This document shows positions 35,331 through 44,142 of a DNA stretch of 64,000 nucleotides, one piece after another (position 1 is the first letter of the stretch; the number at the start of each line of letters is the position of its first letter). The translations under genes were made by a program, and so were the position numbers. The stretch is from Porphyromonas sp. COT-239 OH1446 (GTDB lineage Bacteria; Bacteroidota; Bacteroidia; Bacteroidales; Porphyromonadaceae). The DNA is taken from positions 1 to 64,000 of the forward strand of contig NZ_JRAO01000005.1 of assembly GCF_000768875.1 (NCBI RefSeq), in the 5' to 3' direction. The notes below the pieces were generated by a model. It ran no database searches and had not been told where the DNA came from. It saw only the letters and a list, made by a program, of their open reading frames with translations.

Positions 35331-37253
35331 TTACTGGGCCTCTTCGAGCTCGAGGCTAAGCTCTTCCCAACGCTCGAGGAGCTGCTCTTGCTCGGTTTTG
35401 AGCCTTTGGTAGGCATCGAAGAGTTCGCCTCTCGTATCCCCCTGAGCAATGCGCTCCTCGAGGACAGTACGCTCTCGGTCGATGGCCTCGCTACGCTCCT
35501 CTACAGCCTTGAGCTCCCGCTCGAGGGCTCGACGCTGCTTGGCCTGCTCTCGCTGCATCTTATAGTCAAGAGCCCCAGCACTCTGGGTCGATGCCTCGGC
35601 CACCCTCTCAGGTGTAGGCGAGCTGGAGAGGGCCTCTGCCTCCTCGGCATCTCTACGGTGTAGCCAATCGTAGATCCCCCCCATGTGCTCCCGCACACGG
35701 CCGTCCTTGAACTCATAGATTCGCTCGACGAGGCCATCGAGGAAGTCTCGGTCATGCGAGACGAGGATCACAGTGCCGTCGAAGCGGGCAATAGCCTCTT
35801 TGAGCACCTCCTTGGATCGGATGTCGAGGTGATTGGTTGGTTCGTCGAGGATGAGCACGTTGTAGGGCTTGAGTAGGAGCTTGATTAGGGCTAGGCGTCC
35901 ACGCTCACCTCCGCTGAGTACGGAGACCTTCTTCTCCGAGAGCTCTCCACCGAACATGAATGCTCCAAGTAGATCATTGATCCTCAGGCGGATGTCTCCC
36001 TGTGCCTCTCGGTCGATCGTCTCGTAGATCGTGAGGTTATTGTCCAGCTCCTGAGTCTGTGTCTGAGCGAAGTAACCGATCTCGACCTGGTAGCCGAGCT
36101 CTAGGCGACCCACATAGTCCGTGATCTCACCCATGATGCACTTGATCATGGTGGACTTACCCGCCCCATTCTTCCCGACAAAGGCAACCCGCTCCCCTCG
36201 TCGTATGGTCATATCGACCGAGGAGAAGACCACCTGCTCGCCATAGCTTTTGCCCAGCCCTTCGGCTACTACTGGGTAAGCCCCCGAATGCGTCGCAGGG
36301 ATGAAGCGGAAGTGCATCGAACGCTGATCCACCTCGTCGATCTCAATACGCTCGATGCGCTCTAGCTGCTTGAGGCGGCTCTGTACCTGAGTCGCTTTGG
36401 TAGCTTTGTAGCGGAAGCGTTCGATGAACTCCTCAGTGCTCTGAATACTCTTCTGCTGGTTCTCATAGGCCCTGCGCTGCTGCTCAAGGCGTTCGATCCT
36501 AAGCTCTAGGTAGTGGGAGTAGTTGGTTTTGTAGTCGTAGAGTCGGCCCAGCTCGATCTCGAGCGTTCGGGTGGTCGTAGCATCGACGAAGGCCTTATCG
36601 TGAGAGATGAGGATCATAGCACTAGAGCCCGTCGAGATAAACCTCTCGAGCCAACGGATAGACTCAATATCCAGGTGGTTGGTCGGCTCGTCGAGCAGGA
36701 GTAGGTCGGGGCGTTGGAGCAGGATCTTGGCCAGCTCGATACGCATCCGCCATCCCCCGCTGAAGCTCGAGCACGGACGGGAGAAATCCTCTCGGACAAA
36801 GCCTAAACCCATCAAGGTGCGCTCGATGAGGGCGTGATAGCTTCCAGCACTGAGCACCGAGAGCTCGTCGGAGCGTTGGCTGTAACGCTCGATCAGCTCA
36901 GTATAGTCCGAGGTGTCGTAGTCGGTTCGCTCGGCCATCTCCTCGGCTAAACGATCAACCTCTCTCGAGAGCGCAGCGATATGGTCGAAGACTTGCTCGC
37001 ACTCCTCATACACTGTCCTGCCATCAACATGCTGCATCACCTGAGGCAAATAGCCGATGCGTAGCCCCCGAGGGGTAGCTATCGTGCCAGAGGTAGGGCT
37101 ATCGAGCCCAGCGATGAGCTTGAGCAGGGTAGACTTACCCGCACCATTCTTGCCCACGAGGGCGACACGCTCTCGGGCAGAGATCACGAAGGATACATCA
37201 CTAAACAGAGGTTCGCTGCCGAAGACGACCTCGACCTTATTGACAGATATCAT
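35331..37253 (-). CDS. ABC-F family ATPase
   Basis: A 640-residue soluble protein with two ABC domains and no transmembrane part. Domain 1 has Walker [13 protein letters not shown], signature SFSGGWRMRIELA and [14 protein letters not shown]; domain 2 has GKNGAGKSTMIK, VLSGGERGRLALI and LILDEPTNHLDIRS. The inter-domain linker is basic and helical (RIERLEQQRRAYENQQ), and a C-terminal coiled coil (about 560-640) is present, as in Uup/YheS-like members. ABC-F proteins act on the ribosome. The substrate step cannot be told from sequence. Lies 10 bases after the large TPR gene. Confidence 0.93.
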   Translation of the reverse strand: MISVNKVEVVFGSEPLFSDVSFVISARERVALVGKNGAGKSTLLKLIAGLDSPTSGTIATPRGLRIGYLPQVMQHVDGRTVYEECEQVFDHIAALSREVDRLAEEMAERTDYDTSDYTELIERYSQRSDELSVLSAGSYHALIERTLMGLGFVREDFSRPCSSFSGGWRMRIELAKILLQRPDLLLLDEPTNHLDIESIRWLERFISTGSSAMILISHDKAFVDATTTRTLEIELGRLYDYKTNYSHYLELRIERLEQQRRAYENQQKSIQSTEEFIERFRYKATKATQVQSRLKQLERIERIEIDEVDQRSMHFRFIPATHSGAYPVVAEGLGKSYGEQVVFSSVDMTIRRGERVAFVGKNGAGKSTMIKCIMGEITDYVGRLELGYQVEIGYFAQTQTQELDNNLTIYETIDREAQGDIRLRINDLLGAFMFGGELSEKKVSVLSGGERGRLALIKLLLKPYNVLILDEPTNHLDIRSKEVLKEAIARFDGTVILVSHDRDFLDGLVERIYEFKDGRVREHMGGIYDWLHRRDAEEAEALSSSPTPERVAEASTQSAGALDYKMQREQAKQRRALERELKAVEERSEAIDRERTVLEERIAQGDTRGELFDAYQRLKTEQEQLLERWEELSLELEEAQ

Positions 37254-37263
37254 CTATTCTCTT

Positions 37264-39306
37264 CTAACGGATACGTTTGAGGATGCTATAGGCTTCGTAG
37301 AGGCCCAGCTCTCCTGCCCTACTGATATCCTCAATGGCCGAGCGAGTATTGCCGACAGAGAGGTAGAGCAGGCCTCGATTATAGTACGCCTCACCGAACT
37401 GAGGGTTCAGCTCGAGGGCTCGGCTATAGTCCGCTATAGCTCGAGAGCTCTCGTTCATCGCAGCTAGGACGATGGCGCGATTGTAATAGGCATAGGCTAG
37501 GTCGGGCGAGAGCTCGATAGCTCGGTTGAGATCCGCCAGGGGATTGTCTGCCGAGATCACGAGCCTACCTCTGTGGGGCTCACTCGTCTGCCCTCGAGAG
37601 GGAGAGGTGGGCGAAGCCTTGGCAGAGGTCTCCTCTTGTAGGCGGCTCTGTCGCACCTCCTGCCGACGTAGCTCTGTGATGGCTCGGCCCATGTAGAGCA
37701 GGCTCTGCCTGGGCGATAGCTCAATGGCTCGGCTGTAGAGGCGATGAGCCTCGTCTAGATCCTGTAGGAGGCTTAGGGCAACGGCACGTATGGCAAGGGT
37801 GTTAGGGGCCTCTCCCTCCTCGGGGAAGAGGGCTAGGATCCTCGAGAGGGAATCAACCTCTCCTTCTTCGAGGGCACGCTTGCGCTCCCTGAGATATAGG
37901 CTTACGCCTCTGGGTAGGGCATAGTTGATCTCATCCAGCTGTCTAGAGTAATAGCTGCCGCCACCGATCTGGCTCTCGGAGCGCAGGTCGAAGAGACTTA
38001 GGTCGAAGTAACCCACAGGCTCGACAGCGGCTTGTCGGTTCTGCACAAGGCCTCTAGAGCGGCTCGAGTAAGAGGGCTTGTCTTCGGTATTGTGGAGGAT
38101 CTTGCCCTCGATGAGCTGATTATACTTCTCAATGGCTTGATCCTCAGCCCCTCGGGTAGCCTTGGCCTGAGACTTAGCTCCTCGGGCCGAAGCCTTCTGG
38201 TAGGCCTTATTCTCTCTCAGATCGTAGACGTGCAGGCGGTCTCGCTGAGCTCCACGCTCGTCGCCGATTTGCTGGCGCAAGTGGGCTCGTTGCAGGAAGC
38301 CTGCCTCGAAGTTGGGATGGGAAGCCAAGACCTCATCTAGATCCTTCAGAGCCTCTCTTGTACGCCCCAGGTGGCTCAGCAGGAGGGCTCTATTGTAGCG
38401 GGCCATGTAGTTGGCGGGTTCACTGCCCACGATCTCGTCCCAGTCCTCGAGGGCTGGGCGATACTCCCCTACGTCGAGACGCAGGAGGGCTCTATTGTAG
38501 CGGGCAATGTGATTGGAGGGCTCTAGACGCAAGGCCTCTGTATAGTCTGCCATAGCCCCACGTAGGTTATTGATCTGATAGCGGCAAATGGCTCTATTGA
38601 CGAAGAGCTGTGCCCCAGGGCGGTGCGAGAGGGATATGGCCTCGGAGAGGGACTGATCTGCTTTAGTATAATCCTTGGCCTGCATCGAGAGCTGCGCCCG
38701 AACGAGATGTGCGGGGACGAAGAGCGGGTCGCTCTCAAGCAGTTGCCGATTGAGCTCAACAGCCCGCAGCGTATCCCCCTGCCCTAGGGCGATGCGGGTA
38801 CGCAGCTGCCCCACAGACTGGGTGTCATAGCCGAAGCGCACGAGGGTGTCTAGACTCCTAGACGAGGCCTCGTACTGCTCGGTCTCGAGCTGTGCGATGA
38901 CGAGGTTGTATCGCATGGACTGATCCCCAGGCATGAGGCTAAGGCCCGACTGATAGTCCCCGATGGCCTCGGTATGGCGGGCAAGGTTTTGACGAGCCAC
39001 GCCACGCAGCATGTAGGCCTTGCTGAGGAAGGGATTGCGTTCCAGGGCCTCGGAGGCATCTGCCTCTGCCCCCTCGTAGTCCTCAAGGCTGATCTTGGCG
39101 ACGGCTCGATAGAAGTAAGGCTCGGCCATCCATGGACGCACCCCGATGATCTGGCTAAAGTGCCCGATCGAGACGACATAGTCGTTGAAGTGCAGGGCAT
39201 TGCGCCCGATGGACATGACACGCTCTACATCTATCTGCGCATGGGAAACGCCGAGACAGATGAGCTGCAGGAGGAGGGCAGAGAGCCACCGAAGGCTTGA
39301 TCTCAT
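37264..39306 (-). CDS. Exported tetratricopeptide-repeat protein (large)
   Basis: A 680-residue protein with signal peptide MRSSLRWLSALLLQLICLGVSHAQ. At least ten TPR units are arranged in two blocks: about 30-365 and 510-670. A basic Ala/Lys-rich linker (about 370-400) and a non-TPR region (about 400-500) lie between. Two units around residues 270-330 are nearly identical (RYNRALLRL, RYNRALLLS); their DNA repeats with a 102-bp offset (34 codons, one TPR), showing recent duplication. It sits six bases after def. A TPR gene downstream of def is common in Bacteroidales; function unknown. Confidence 0.87.
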   Translation of the reverse strand: MRSSLRWLSALLLQLICLGVSHAQIDVERVMSIGRNALHFNDYVVSIGHFSQIIGVRPWMAEPYFYRAVAKISLEDYEGAEADASEALERNPFLSKAYMLRGVARQNLARHTEAIGDYQSGLSLMPGDQSMRYNLVIAQLETEQYEASSRSLDTLVRFGYDTQSVGQLRTRIALGQGDTLRAVELNRQLLESDPLFVPAHLVRAQLSMQAKDYTKADQSLSEAISLSHRPGAQLFVNRAICRYQINNLRGAMADYTEALRLEPSNHIARYNRALLRLDVGEYRPALEDWDEIVGSEPANYMARYNRALLLSHLGRTREALKDLDEVLASHPNFEAGFLQRAHLRQQIGDERGAQRDRLHVYDLRENKAYQKASARGAKSQAKATRGAEDQAIEKYNQLIEGKILHNTEDKPSYSSRSRGLVQNRQAAVEPVGYFDLSLFDLRSESQIGGGSYYSRQLDEINYALPRGVSLYLRERKRALEEGEVDSLSRILALFPEEGEAPNTLAIRAVALSLLQDLDEAHRLYSRAIELSPRQSLLYMGRAITELRRQEVRQSRLQEETSAKASPTSPSRGQTSEPHRGRLVISADNPLADLNRAIELSPDLAYAYYNRAIVLAAMNESSRAIADYSRALELNPQFGEAYYNRGLLYLSVGNTRSAIEDISRAGELGLYEAYSILKRIR

Positions 39307-39312
39307 AATGGA

Positions 39313-39876
39313 CTATTTCTTCGCCGAGGCGGCAACGACCCGATAGTGGGTGCGCACCTTACCCTTGGCAATATTCATTAGCTTACTCTTGATGAGTTGT
39401 TTACGGATCGAGGAGATATGATCGACGAAGAGTACCCCGTCAATGTGATCATACTCGTGTTGTATGACACGAGCGGCAAAGCCCTCGTAGGTCTCTCGGT
39501 GCGCAGCAAAGTGCTCGTCCACATACTCGATCGTGATCGAGTTGGGGCGGCGTACACTCTCCTGGATACCAGGGATGCTGAGGCAACCTTCACTCTCGCT
39601 GACCTGCTCCTCTCCGTGCTGCACGATGTGGGCATTGATGAAGACCTTCTTGAAGCCACGACACTCAGGATAGTCGTCGCCCATGGGGTCAGCATCTATG
39701 ACGAAGAGGCGGATAGGCAACCCAATCTGTGGAGCTGCTAGACCGATCCCCTCGGAGTTGTACATCGTCTCCCACATATTCTCGATCAGGGTCGAGAGGT
39801 TAGGGTACTCGGGCGTAATGTCCCCCCCCATCTGACGGAGGACGGGATGACCGTAGAGATAAACGGGTAAGTTCAT
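39313..39876 (-). CDS. def: Peptide deformylase
   Basis: A 187-residue metalloenzyme removing the formyl group from nascent N-termini. All three motifs are intact: [18 protein letters not shown] and [12 protein letters not shown], giving the metal ligands Cys and two His plus catalytic Glu-equivalent context. It follows ruvX by seven bases. The matching formyltransferase (fmt) is at 43139-44101 in a separate operon. Confidence 0.96.
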   Translation of the reverse strand: MNLPVYLYGHPVLRQMGGDITPEYPNLSTLIENMWETMYNSEGIGLAAPQIGLPIRLFVIDADPMGDDYPECRGFKKVFINAHIVQHGEEQVSESEGCLSIPGIQESVRRPNSITIEYVDEHFAAHRETYEGFAARVIQHEYDHIDGVLFVDHISSIRKQLIKSKLMNIAKGKVRTHYRVVAASAKK

Positions 39877-39883
39877 AGGAATA

Positions 39884-40354
39884 TTATCTTTTTTTACTGT
39901 TCGTTGTGAGAAAATCGGGTAATTGAATCCCTCCAGAGCTCTCTCTTGAGGCTAAGTAGCTCTGTAATAGGATCACGGCACTCACCTCATCCACGAGGCC
40001 CTTGTCGCTCTGCCGCCTTATGCGCCCGATACCTGCCTCTCGGATCGTGCGCTGTGCTAGCTGAGAGGTAAATCGCTCATCCACCAGCTCAACGGGCATG
40101 TTGGGGAAGGCTCGAGAGAGTTGGCCAAGGAAGGGGCGAATGTAACGCATCGACTCAGACTCTTCATAGTTCATCTGTCGAGGATGGCCAACGATGATAC
40201 GCTCCACAGGCTCTCGGCCGAGGTAGTCTACTAGGAAATCCATCAGCTGGTGTGTGGGGACAGTCCCGAGGCCACCAGGGGTAATCTGTAGAATATCCGT
40301 TACGGCCAGCCCCGTTCGTTTGCGACCATAGTCTATTGCTAGTATTCGTGCCAT
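39884..40354 (-). CDS. ruvX: RuvX/YqgF Holliday-junction-resolvase-like protein
   Basis: A 156-residue RNase H-fold protein of the YqgF family, linked in other bacteria to Holliday junction resolution or rRNA processing. Seen are the first acidic motif [36 protein letters not shown], and [16 protein letters not shown] with the late DE. ATG 40354 was chosen because the family starts there and the -7 box lies just six bases upstream, so the frame further upstream would be outside the transcript. First gene of the ruvX-def-TPR-ABC-F-TPR operon. Confidence 0.92.
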   Translation of the reverse strand: MARILAIDYGRKRTGLAVTDILQITPGGLGTVPTHQLMDFLVDYLGREPVERIIVGHPRQMNYEESESMRYIRPFLGQLSRAFPNMPVELVDERFTSQLAQRTIREAGIGRIRRQSDKGLVDEVSAVILLQSYLASRESSGGIQLPDFLTTNSKKR

Positions 40355-40360
40355 ATCGCA

Positions 40361-40368
40361 CAAAGATA
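40361..40368 (-). promoter_or_regulatory. -7 promoter box (TATCTTTG) for ruvX operon
   Basis: Exact minus-strand TAnnTTTG six bases before the ruvX ATG, the same spacing as at uvrA; the mRNA would have almost no leader. Confidence 0.75.
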
Positions 40369-40462
40369 CGACCTTTTTCAGTACCCGACAGAGGCTTGGA
40401 GCAGGCGTTTCCCCCAGCGGATGCCTCGATAGGCTCTGCGGCGAGGGACTATCGAGCATTCG

Positions 40463-40650
40463 GCCGAAGACCTAGATGGGCATGCCTTCGAGCTCTAGAT
40501 AGGCCCTCGATCGAGGTCTAAGTAGGATTGCCTTCGAGGCTCAGATAGGACTTCACTTGAGCTCCTATCTGAGTCTCTCTTGTCCTCTAGATGGGGGCTC
40601 AAGAGGGCATCCATCTAGACCTTTGGCAGAGGCCTCGATAGGCCTTCCCC
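40463..40650. repeat. Intergenic 23-bp-lattice repeat, cluster E
   Basis: In the divergent gap between ruvX and pyrH. TGGG/TAGG words at 40477, 40500, 40523 and 40546 form a direct tandem array of exact 23-bp period; unit words include CTAAGTAGGATTG and CTCAGATAGGACTT, with a CTCGATCGAGG core. A reverse-oriented block (CTCCTATCTGAGTCTC) starts at 40562. No gene seen. Confidence 0.85.
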
Positions 40651-40798
40651 TATGTCCCAGATGCCCCACTCTGCTCCCCGAGGCTGAGAGCTTGGTGGAG
40701 CTGAACCTGAGGCAATCTCGAGATCTCGGGGCTGAAGGGAGGGTGGGGCAATTGCATCCAGTGCGTTGGATCGTCTTTTGAGGTTGGGAAAAACCTCT

Positions 40799-40806
40799 TA
40801 ACTTTG
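40799..40806 (+). promoter_or_regulatory. -7 promoter box (TAACTTTG) for pyrH-frr
   Basis: Exact TAnnTTTG, 37 bases before the pyrH ATG. Confidence 0.7.
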
Positions 40807-40843
40807 TAGCACATACAATATCTTCATCAGGTAAATACAGATA

Positions 40844-41569
40844 ATGAAACGCTACAATAGAGTCCTGCTCAAGCTCAGCGGCGAGTCGCTCATGGGCGCA
40901 CAGCAGTATGGGATAGACACTAATCGCCTCAGCGACTATGCACGGGATATACGAGCAGCTGTAGAGATGGGCACGCAGGTCTCGATCGTGATCGGTGGAG
41001 GGAATATCTTCCGAGGCCTCAAGGGTGCTACTCAGGGCTTCGACCGAGTGAAGGGCGATCAGATGGGTATGTTAGCCACTGTCATCAACAGTCTTGCGCT
41101 GAGCTCTGCTCTCAGTGCCGTGGGCGTTAAGAACCGTGTCTTAACGGCCATTCGTATGGAGCCCATCGGTGAGTTCTACACTAAATGGAAGGCCATCGAG
41201 CATCTCGAAGCTGGCGAGGTCGTTATCCTCTCCGCAGGTACAGGTAACCCCTTCTTCACTACCGATACGGGTTCGTCCCTCAGAGGCATTGAGCTAGAGG
41301 CCGATGTGATGCTCAAGGGTACTCGTGTCGATGGGATCTACACGGCTGACCCCGAGAAGGATCCGACAGCGACGAAGTATGACCGCATTACCTACGATGA
41401 GATCTATCGCCAGGGGCTTAAGGTCATGGATCTAACGGCTACGACTATGTGCATGGAGAATGACCTACCCATCGTGGTCTTTGATATGGATACCCCAGGC
41501 AATCTGCTGCGTGTGCTTCGAGGCGAACCCATCGGGACTTATGTAAGCAATTCCCTCTCAGAGCAATAA
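40844..41569 (+). CDS. pyrH: Uridylate kinase
   Basis: A 241-residue amino-acid-kinase-fold UMP kinase making UDP. Family segments are clear: N-terminal [62 protein letters not shown], and [22 protein letters not shown]. Usual length. It heads the conserved pyrH-frr pair, with 28 bases between them, linking nucleotide supply and ribosome recycling in one transcript. Confidence 0.97.
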   Translation: MKRYNRVLLKLSGESLMGAQQYGIDTNRLSDYARDIRAAVEMGTQVSIVIGGGNIFRGLKGATQGFDRVKGDQMGMLATVINSLALSSALSAVGVKNRVLTAIRMEPIGEFYTKWKAIEHLEAGEVVILSAGTGNPFFTTDTGSSLRGIELEADVMLKGTRVDGIYTADPEKDPTATKYDRITYDEIYRQGLKVMDLTATTMCMENDLPIVVFDMDTPGNLLRVLRGEPIGTYVSNSLSEQ

Positions 41570-41597
41570 CCATCCATTCTTTATATCGAGTAAACTA

Positions 41598-42161
41598 ATG
41601 AGTGAACTAAAAAGCATGATCAGCCAGGCCAGTAGCCAGATGAGCAAGGCCGTTGATTACCTCGAGGAGCAGCTCTCTCGTGTGCGTGCGGGTAAGGCTA
41701 ATCCTAAGATATTAGACGGCATCATGGTCGAGTACTATGGTAGCCTCGTCCCCCTCAATCAAGTGGGTTCGGTTACGATCCCCGATGCTAAGAGTATCGT
41801 GATTACTCCTTGGGAGAAGTCCGTGATCCGAGACATCGAGCGTGCGATCATCAATTCACCCCTGGGCATTACCCCTGAGAACAATGGTGAGCTGATCCGT
41901 CTAGGTATCCCCCCACTGACCGAGGATCGCCGCCGAGAGCTTGTCAAGCAGGTGAAGGCCGATGCCGAGGAGGCTAAGATCCGTGTGCGTAATGTGCGTC
42001 GTGATACCAATGATGCTATCAAGAAGAGCATCAAGACGGACAATACGCCCGAGGATGTCGCCAAGGATGCCGAGGCAGAGGTGCAGAAGCTCCACGACAA
42101 GAGCATCAAGCGCATTGATGAGATCTTCGCTGAGAAGGAGCGTGAGATCATGACTGTCTGA
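41598..42161 (+). CDS. frr: Ribosome recycling factor
   Basis: A 187-residue protein that, with EF-G, splits the post-termination ribosome. Typical segments: [56 protein letters not shown], and [14 protein letters not shown]. Full length, start ATG 41598. Downstream of pyrH and followed by a terminator-like hairpin. Confidence 0.97.
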   Translation: MSELKSMISQASSQMSKAVDYLEEQLSRVRAGKANPKILDGIMVEYYGSLVPLNQVGSVTIPDAKSIVITPWEKSVIRDIERAIINSPLGITPENNGELIRLGIPPLTEDRRRELVKQVKADAEEAKIRVRNVRRDTNDAIKKSIKTDNTPEDVAKDAEAEVQKLHDKSIKRIDEIFAEKEREIMTV

Positions 42162-42194
42162 TCTGTCAGCTGACCGATAGATCTTCCTTTACGC

Positions 42195-42230
42195 ACATGG
42201 GGACGGGGCTTGGGCTTCGCCCCCATGTTT
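42195..42230 (+). terminator. Terminator after frr
   Basis: Arms ACATGGGG (42195-42202) and CCCCATGT (42221-42228), with further G/C pairing inside, ending in TTT. Confidence 0.7.
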
Positions 42231-42313
42231 ACAGGTGGATTGCCCCCTTTCGAGAGAGGGCTTTGCTATATCTTATACACATCACATATCAAAAACATTT
42301 CACAATCAATAGT

Positions 42314-43042
42314 ATGCGGACAAAACTATTGCTGCTTCTTATCTGTGTGTGCAGCCTCAGCCTCTCCGACCTTTATGCCCAGCGGGTGATGCAGGATGTT
42401 GTTTATCTCAAGAATGGTTCTCGTATCCGTGGCATTGTCATCGAGTTTGTCCCTAGCAAGGGGGTCAAGATCGAGACGTCGGACGGTAGTCTCTTCGTCT
42501 TCAAGGAGGCGGAGATTGAGCGGATCGTTAGAGAACAGTCTCCCGAGCGAGGTGCTCTAGGGGGGAGTACCCTCGATCGAGGGGGCTATCTCGGCCTCTC
42601 CTTAGGGATCAGTGCCTCTCCATCGCTCGAGCAGCTGGGGGGAAGGATTGATCTAGTAGACTTCGGCTATCTGCTACACAAGAATATTGGCCTCTCTGCC
42701 AAGGTCGGAGCCAGTGTCTACGAGGTCTCCTCCGTCTCGATCAATGGTGTACCTCAGTATGATGATGCCCGGCTGATCCTCGGGCGAGTGCTTGCCGGGG
42801 GGCTCTTCTCTTTCTCTACGGGGAAGCATGGCCGGATCGAGCTCAAGCCCATGATCGGTCTTGGTTGGGCGAGCGTGACCAAGGTAGCTACCTCCTCAGC
42901 GATGTTCGCCTGGGAGGCTGGAGCGCAGTATCGCCTGCATTTGGGGCGCAGCACTGACTTGATGACGGGGCTGTCCTATTCTGGTCTAGGGGAGTTTACC
43001 GACTTCGCCCTCACCCTAGGCTTTGCCTTTAGGCTTCGTTAG
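42314..43042 (+). CDS. Hypothetical exported protein, probable outer-membrane beta-barrel
   Basis: A 242-residue protein with signal peptide MRTKLLLLLICVCSLSLSDLYAQ, the reason for choosing ATG 42314 over earlier in-frame starts. Residues about 27-75 (QDVVYLKNGSRIRGIVIE ... SDGSLFVFKEAEIERIV) look like a short beta-rich domain common before barrels in Bacteroidetes. The remainder has alternating Gly/aromatic strands and ends LTLGFAFRLR, with arginine rather than the usual final aromatic. Function unknown. It stands alone between two terminators. Confidence 0.72.
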   Translation: MRTKLLLLLICVCSLSLSDLYAQRVMQDVVYLKNGSRIRGIVIEFVPSKGVKIETSDGSLFVFKEAEIERIVREQSPERGALGGSTLDRGGYLGLSLGISASPSLEQLGGRIDLVDFGYLLHKNIGLSAKVGASVYEVSSVSINGVPQYDDARLILGRVLAGGLFSFSTGKHGRIELKPMIGLGWASVTKVATSSAMFAWEAGAQYRLHLGRSTDLMTGLSYSGLGEFTDFALTLGFAFRLR

Positions 43043-43066
43043 GCCTCTATTCCCTTTGATCGCAAA

Positions 43067-43110
43067 CCGCCCCCTCGACGAGGCTACAACCTCGTCGAGG
43101 GGGCGGATCT
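43067..43110. terminator. Bidirectional terminator between surface-protein gene and fmt
   Basis: Perfect 17-bp stem (43067-43083 with 43090-43106), six-base loop, followed by ATCTTTG. It lies between convergent genes. Confidence 0.85.
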
Positions 43111-43138
43111 TTGTAGGGGGCGATTGACTCTGCGGCCT

Positions 43139-44101
43139 CTAGCTGCGTAGCCCGTTAAGTAGGGCTGCGGCAGTCATGGCTCTCTTGCCTGGTGGCTGTA
43201 GACAGATGAGGCGCAGCACACCCTCACTCGTTACGACGTCGATGGCCTTCTTCCCTCTTAGGAGGATCGAGCCTATGGGTAGCTTCGCCTCCTCGGCTGT
43301 CTCGTACGCTCGGGCCTCTGTCTCTAAGATCTTGTACTGCAATGCCTCGCCCCCTGCGATCGAGAGGCTAGCCCAGGCGCAGGGGAAGGGGTTCAGCCCT
43401 CGAACGAAGTTGTAGAGCTCACTGGCGGGGCGAGCCCAGTTGATCTCCGTATTCTCCCTCGTTAGCTTGGGGGCTGCGGAGGGTGTGAGAGGGCTATCAT
43501 CTTGGGGTAGGGCCTGCGGTTCACCCTCGAGGAAGAGGTCAACTGTGCGCAGCAGAGTCTCTGCTCCGAGGTGCATCATACGGTCATGCACCGAGCCTAC
43601 AGTATCGGTGGGGGAGATGGGCATGCGGGCCTGCAGGAGGATGTCCCCAGTGTCCAGCTCATGCTTGAGGCGGAAGGTGCTTACGCCCGTCTCCTCATCG
43701 CCATGGATTACCGCCCAGTGAATGGGAGCAGCTCCCCGATAGCGAGGCAGCAGCGAACCATGTAGGTTGATTGTCCCATAGCGAGGCAGTTGCCATACGA
43801 CCTCGGGTAGCATGCGAAAGGCCACCACAATGCCCAGGTCGGGTGTAAGCTCCCGAAGGCGAGCGACGAAGGCCTCGTCTCGGAGCTTCTCGGGCTGTAG
43901 TACCTCGAGGCCCTGCTCGAGGGCGTAGGTCTTGATGCTGCTCTGGCGGAGCTTCATCCCTCTGCCAGCAGCCTTGTCGGGCATGGTTACGACGGCACAG
44001 ACGTTGTACCCTCCCTCGACGAGTGCTTGTAGCGAGGGTAGGGCGAAGTCGGCTGTAGCCATATAGATGATCCTGAGATCTTGCTTGTTGATCTTTGTCA
44101 T
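43139..44101 (-). CDS. fmt: Methionyl-tRNA formyltransferase
   Basis: A 320-residue enzyme adding formyl to initiator Met-tRNA. The formyl-transfer domain shows IYMATADFALPSL (the usual FMGTPDFA, with Gly to Ala), PDKAAGRGMKL, and the catalytic stretch NLHGSLLPRYRGAAPIHWAVI; STFRLKHELDTGDIL follows. The C-terminal OB-like domain (about 215-320) is present. Last gene of the Sua5-ClC-fmt unit, 41 bases after clcA. Partner of peptide deformylase elsewhere in the window. Confidence 0.95.
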   Translation of the reverse strand: MTKINKQDLRIIYMATADFALPSLQALVEGGYNVCAVVTMPDKAAGRGMKLRQSSIKTYALEQGLEVLQPEKLRDEAFVARLRELTPDLGIVVAFRMLPEVVWQLPRYGTINLHGSLLPRYRGAAPIHWAVIHGDEETGVSTFRLKHELDTGDILLQARMPISPTDTVGSVHDRMMHLGAETLLRTVDLFLEGEPQALPQDDSPLTPSAAPKLTRENTEINWARPASELYNFVRGLNPFPCAWASLSIAGGEALQYKILETEARAYETAEEAKLPIGSILLRGKKAIDVVTSEGVLRLICLQPPGKRAMTAAALLNGLRS

Positions 44102-44142
44102 ATCGGTTGGTGATAGAGGGGTGTGAGTCCTTGTCCTGGGGC

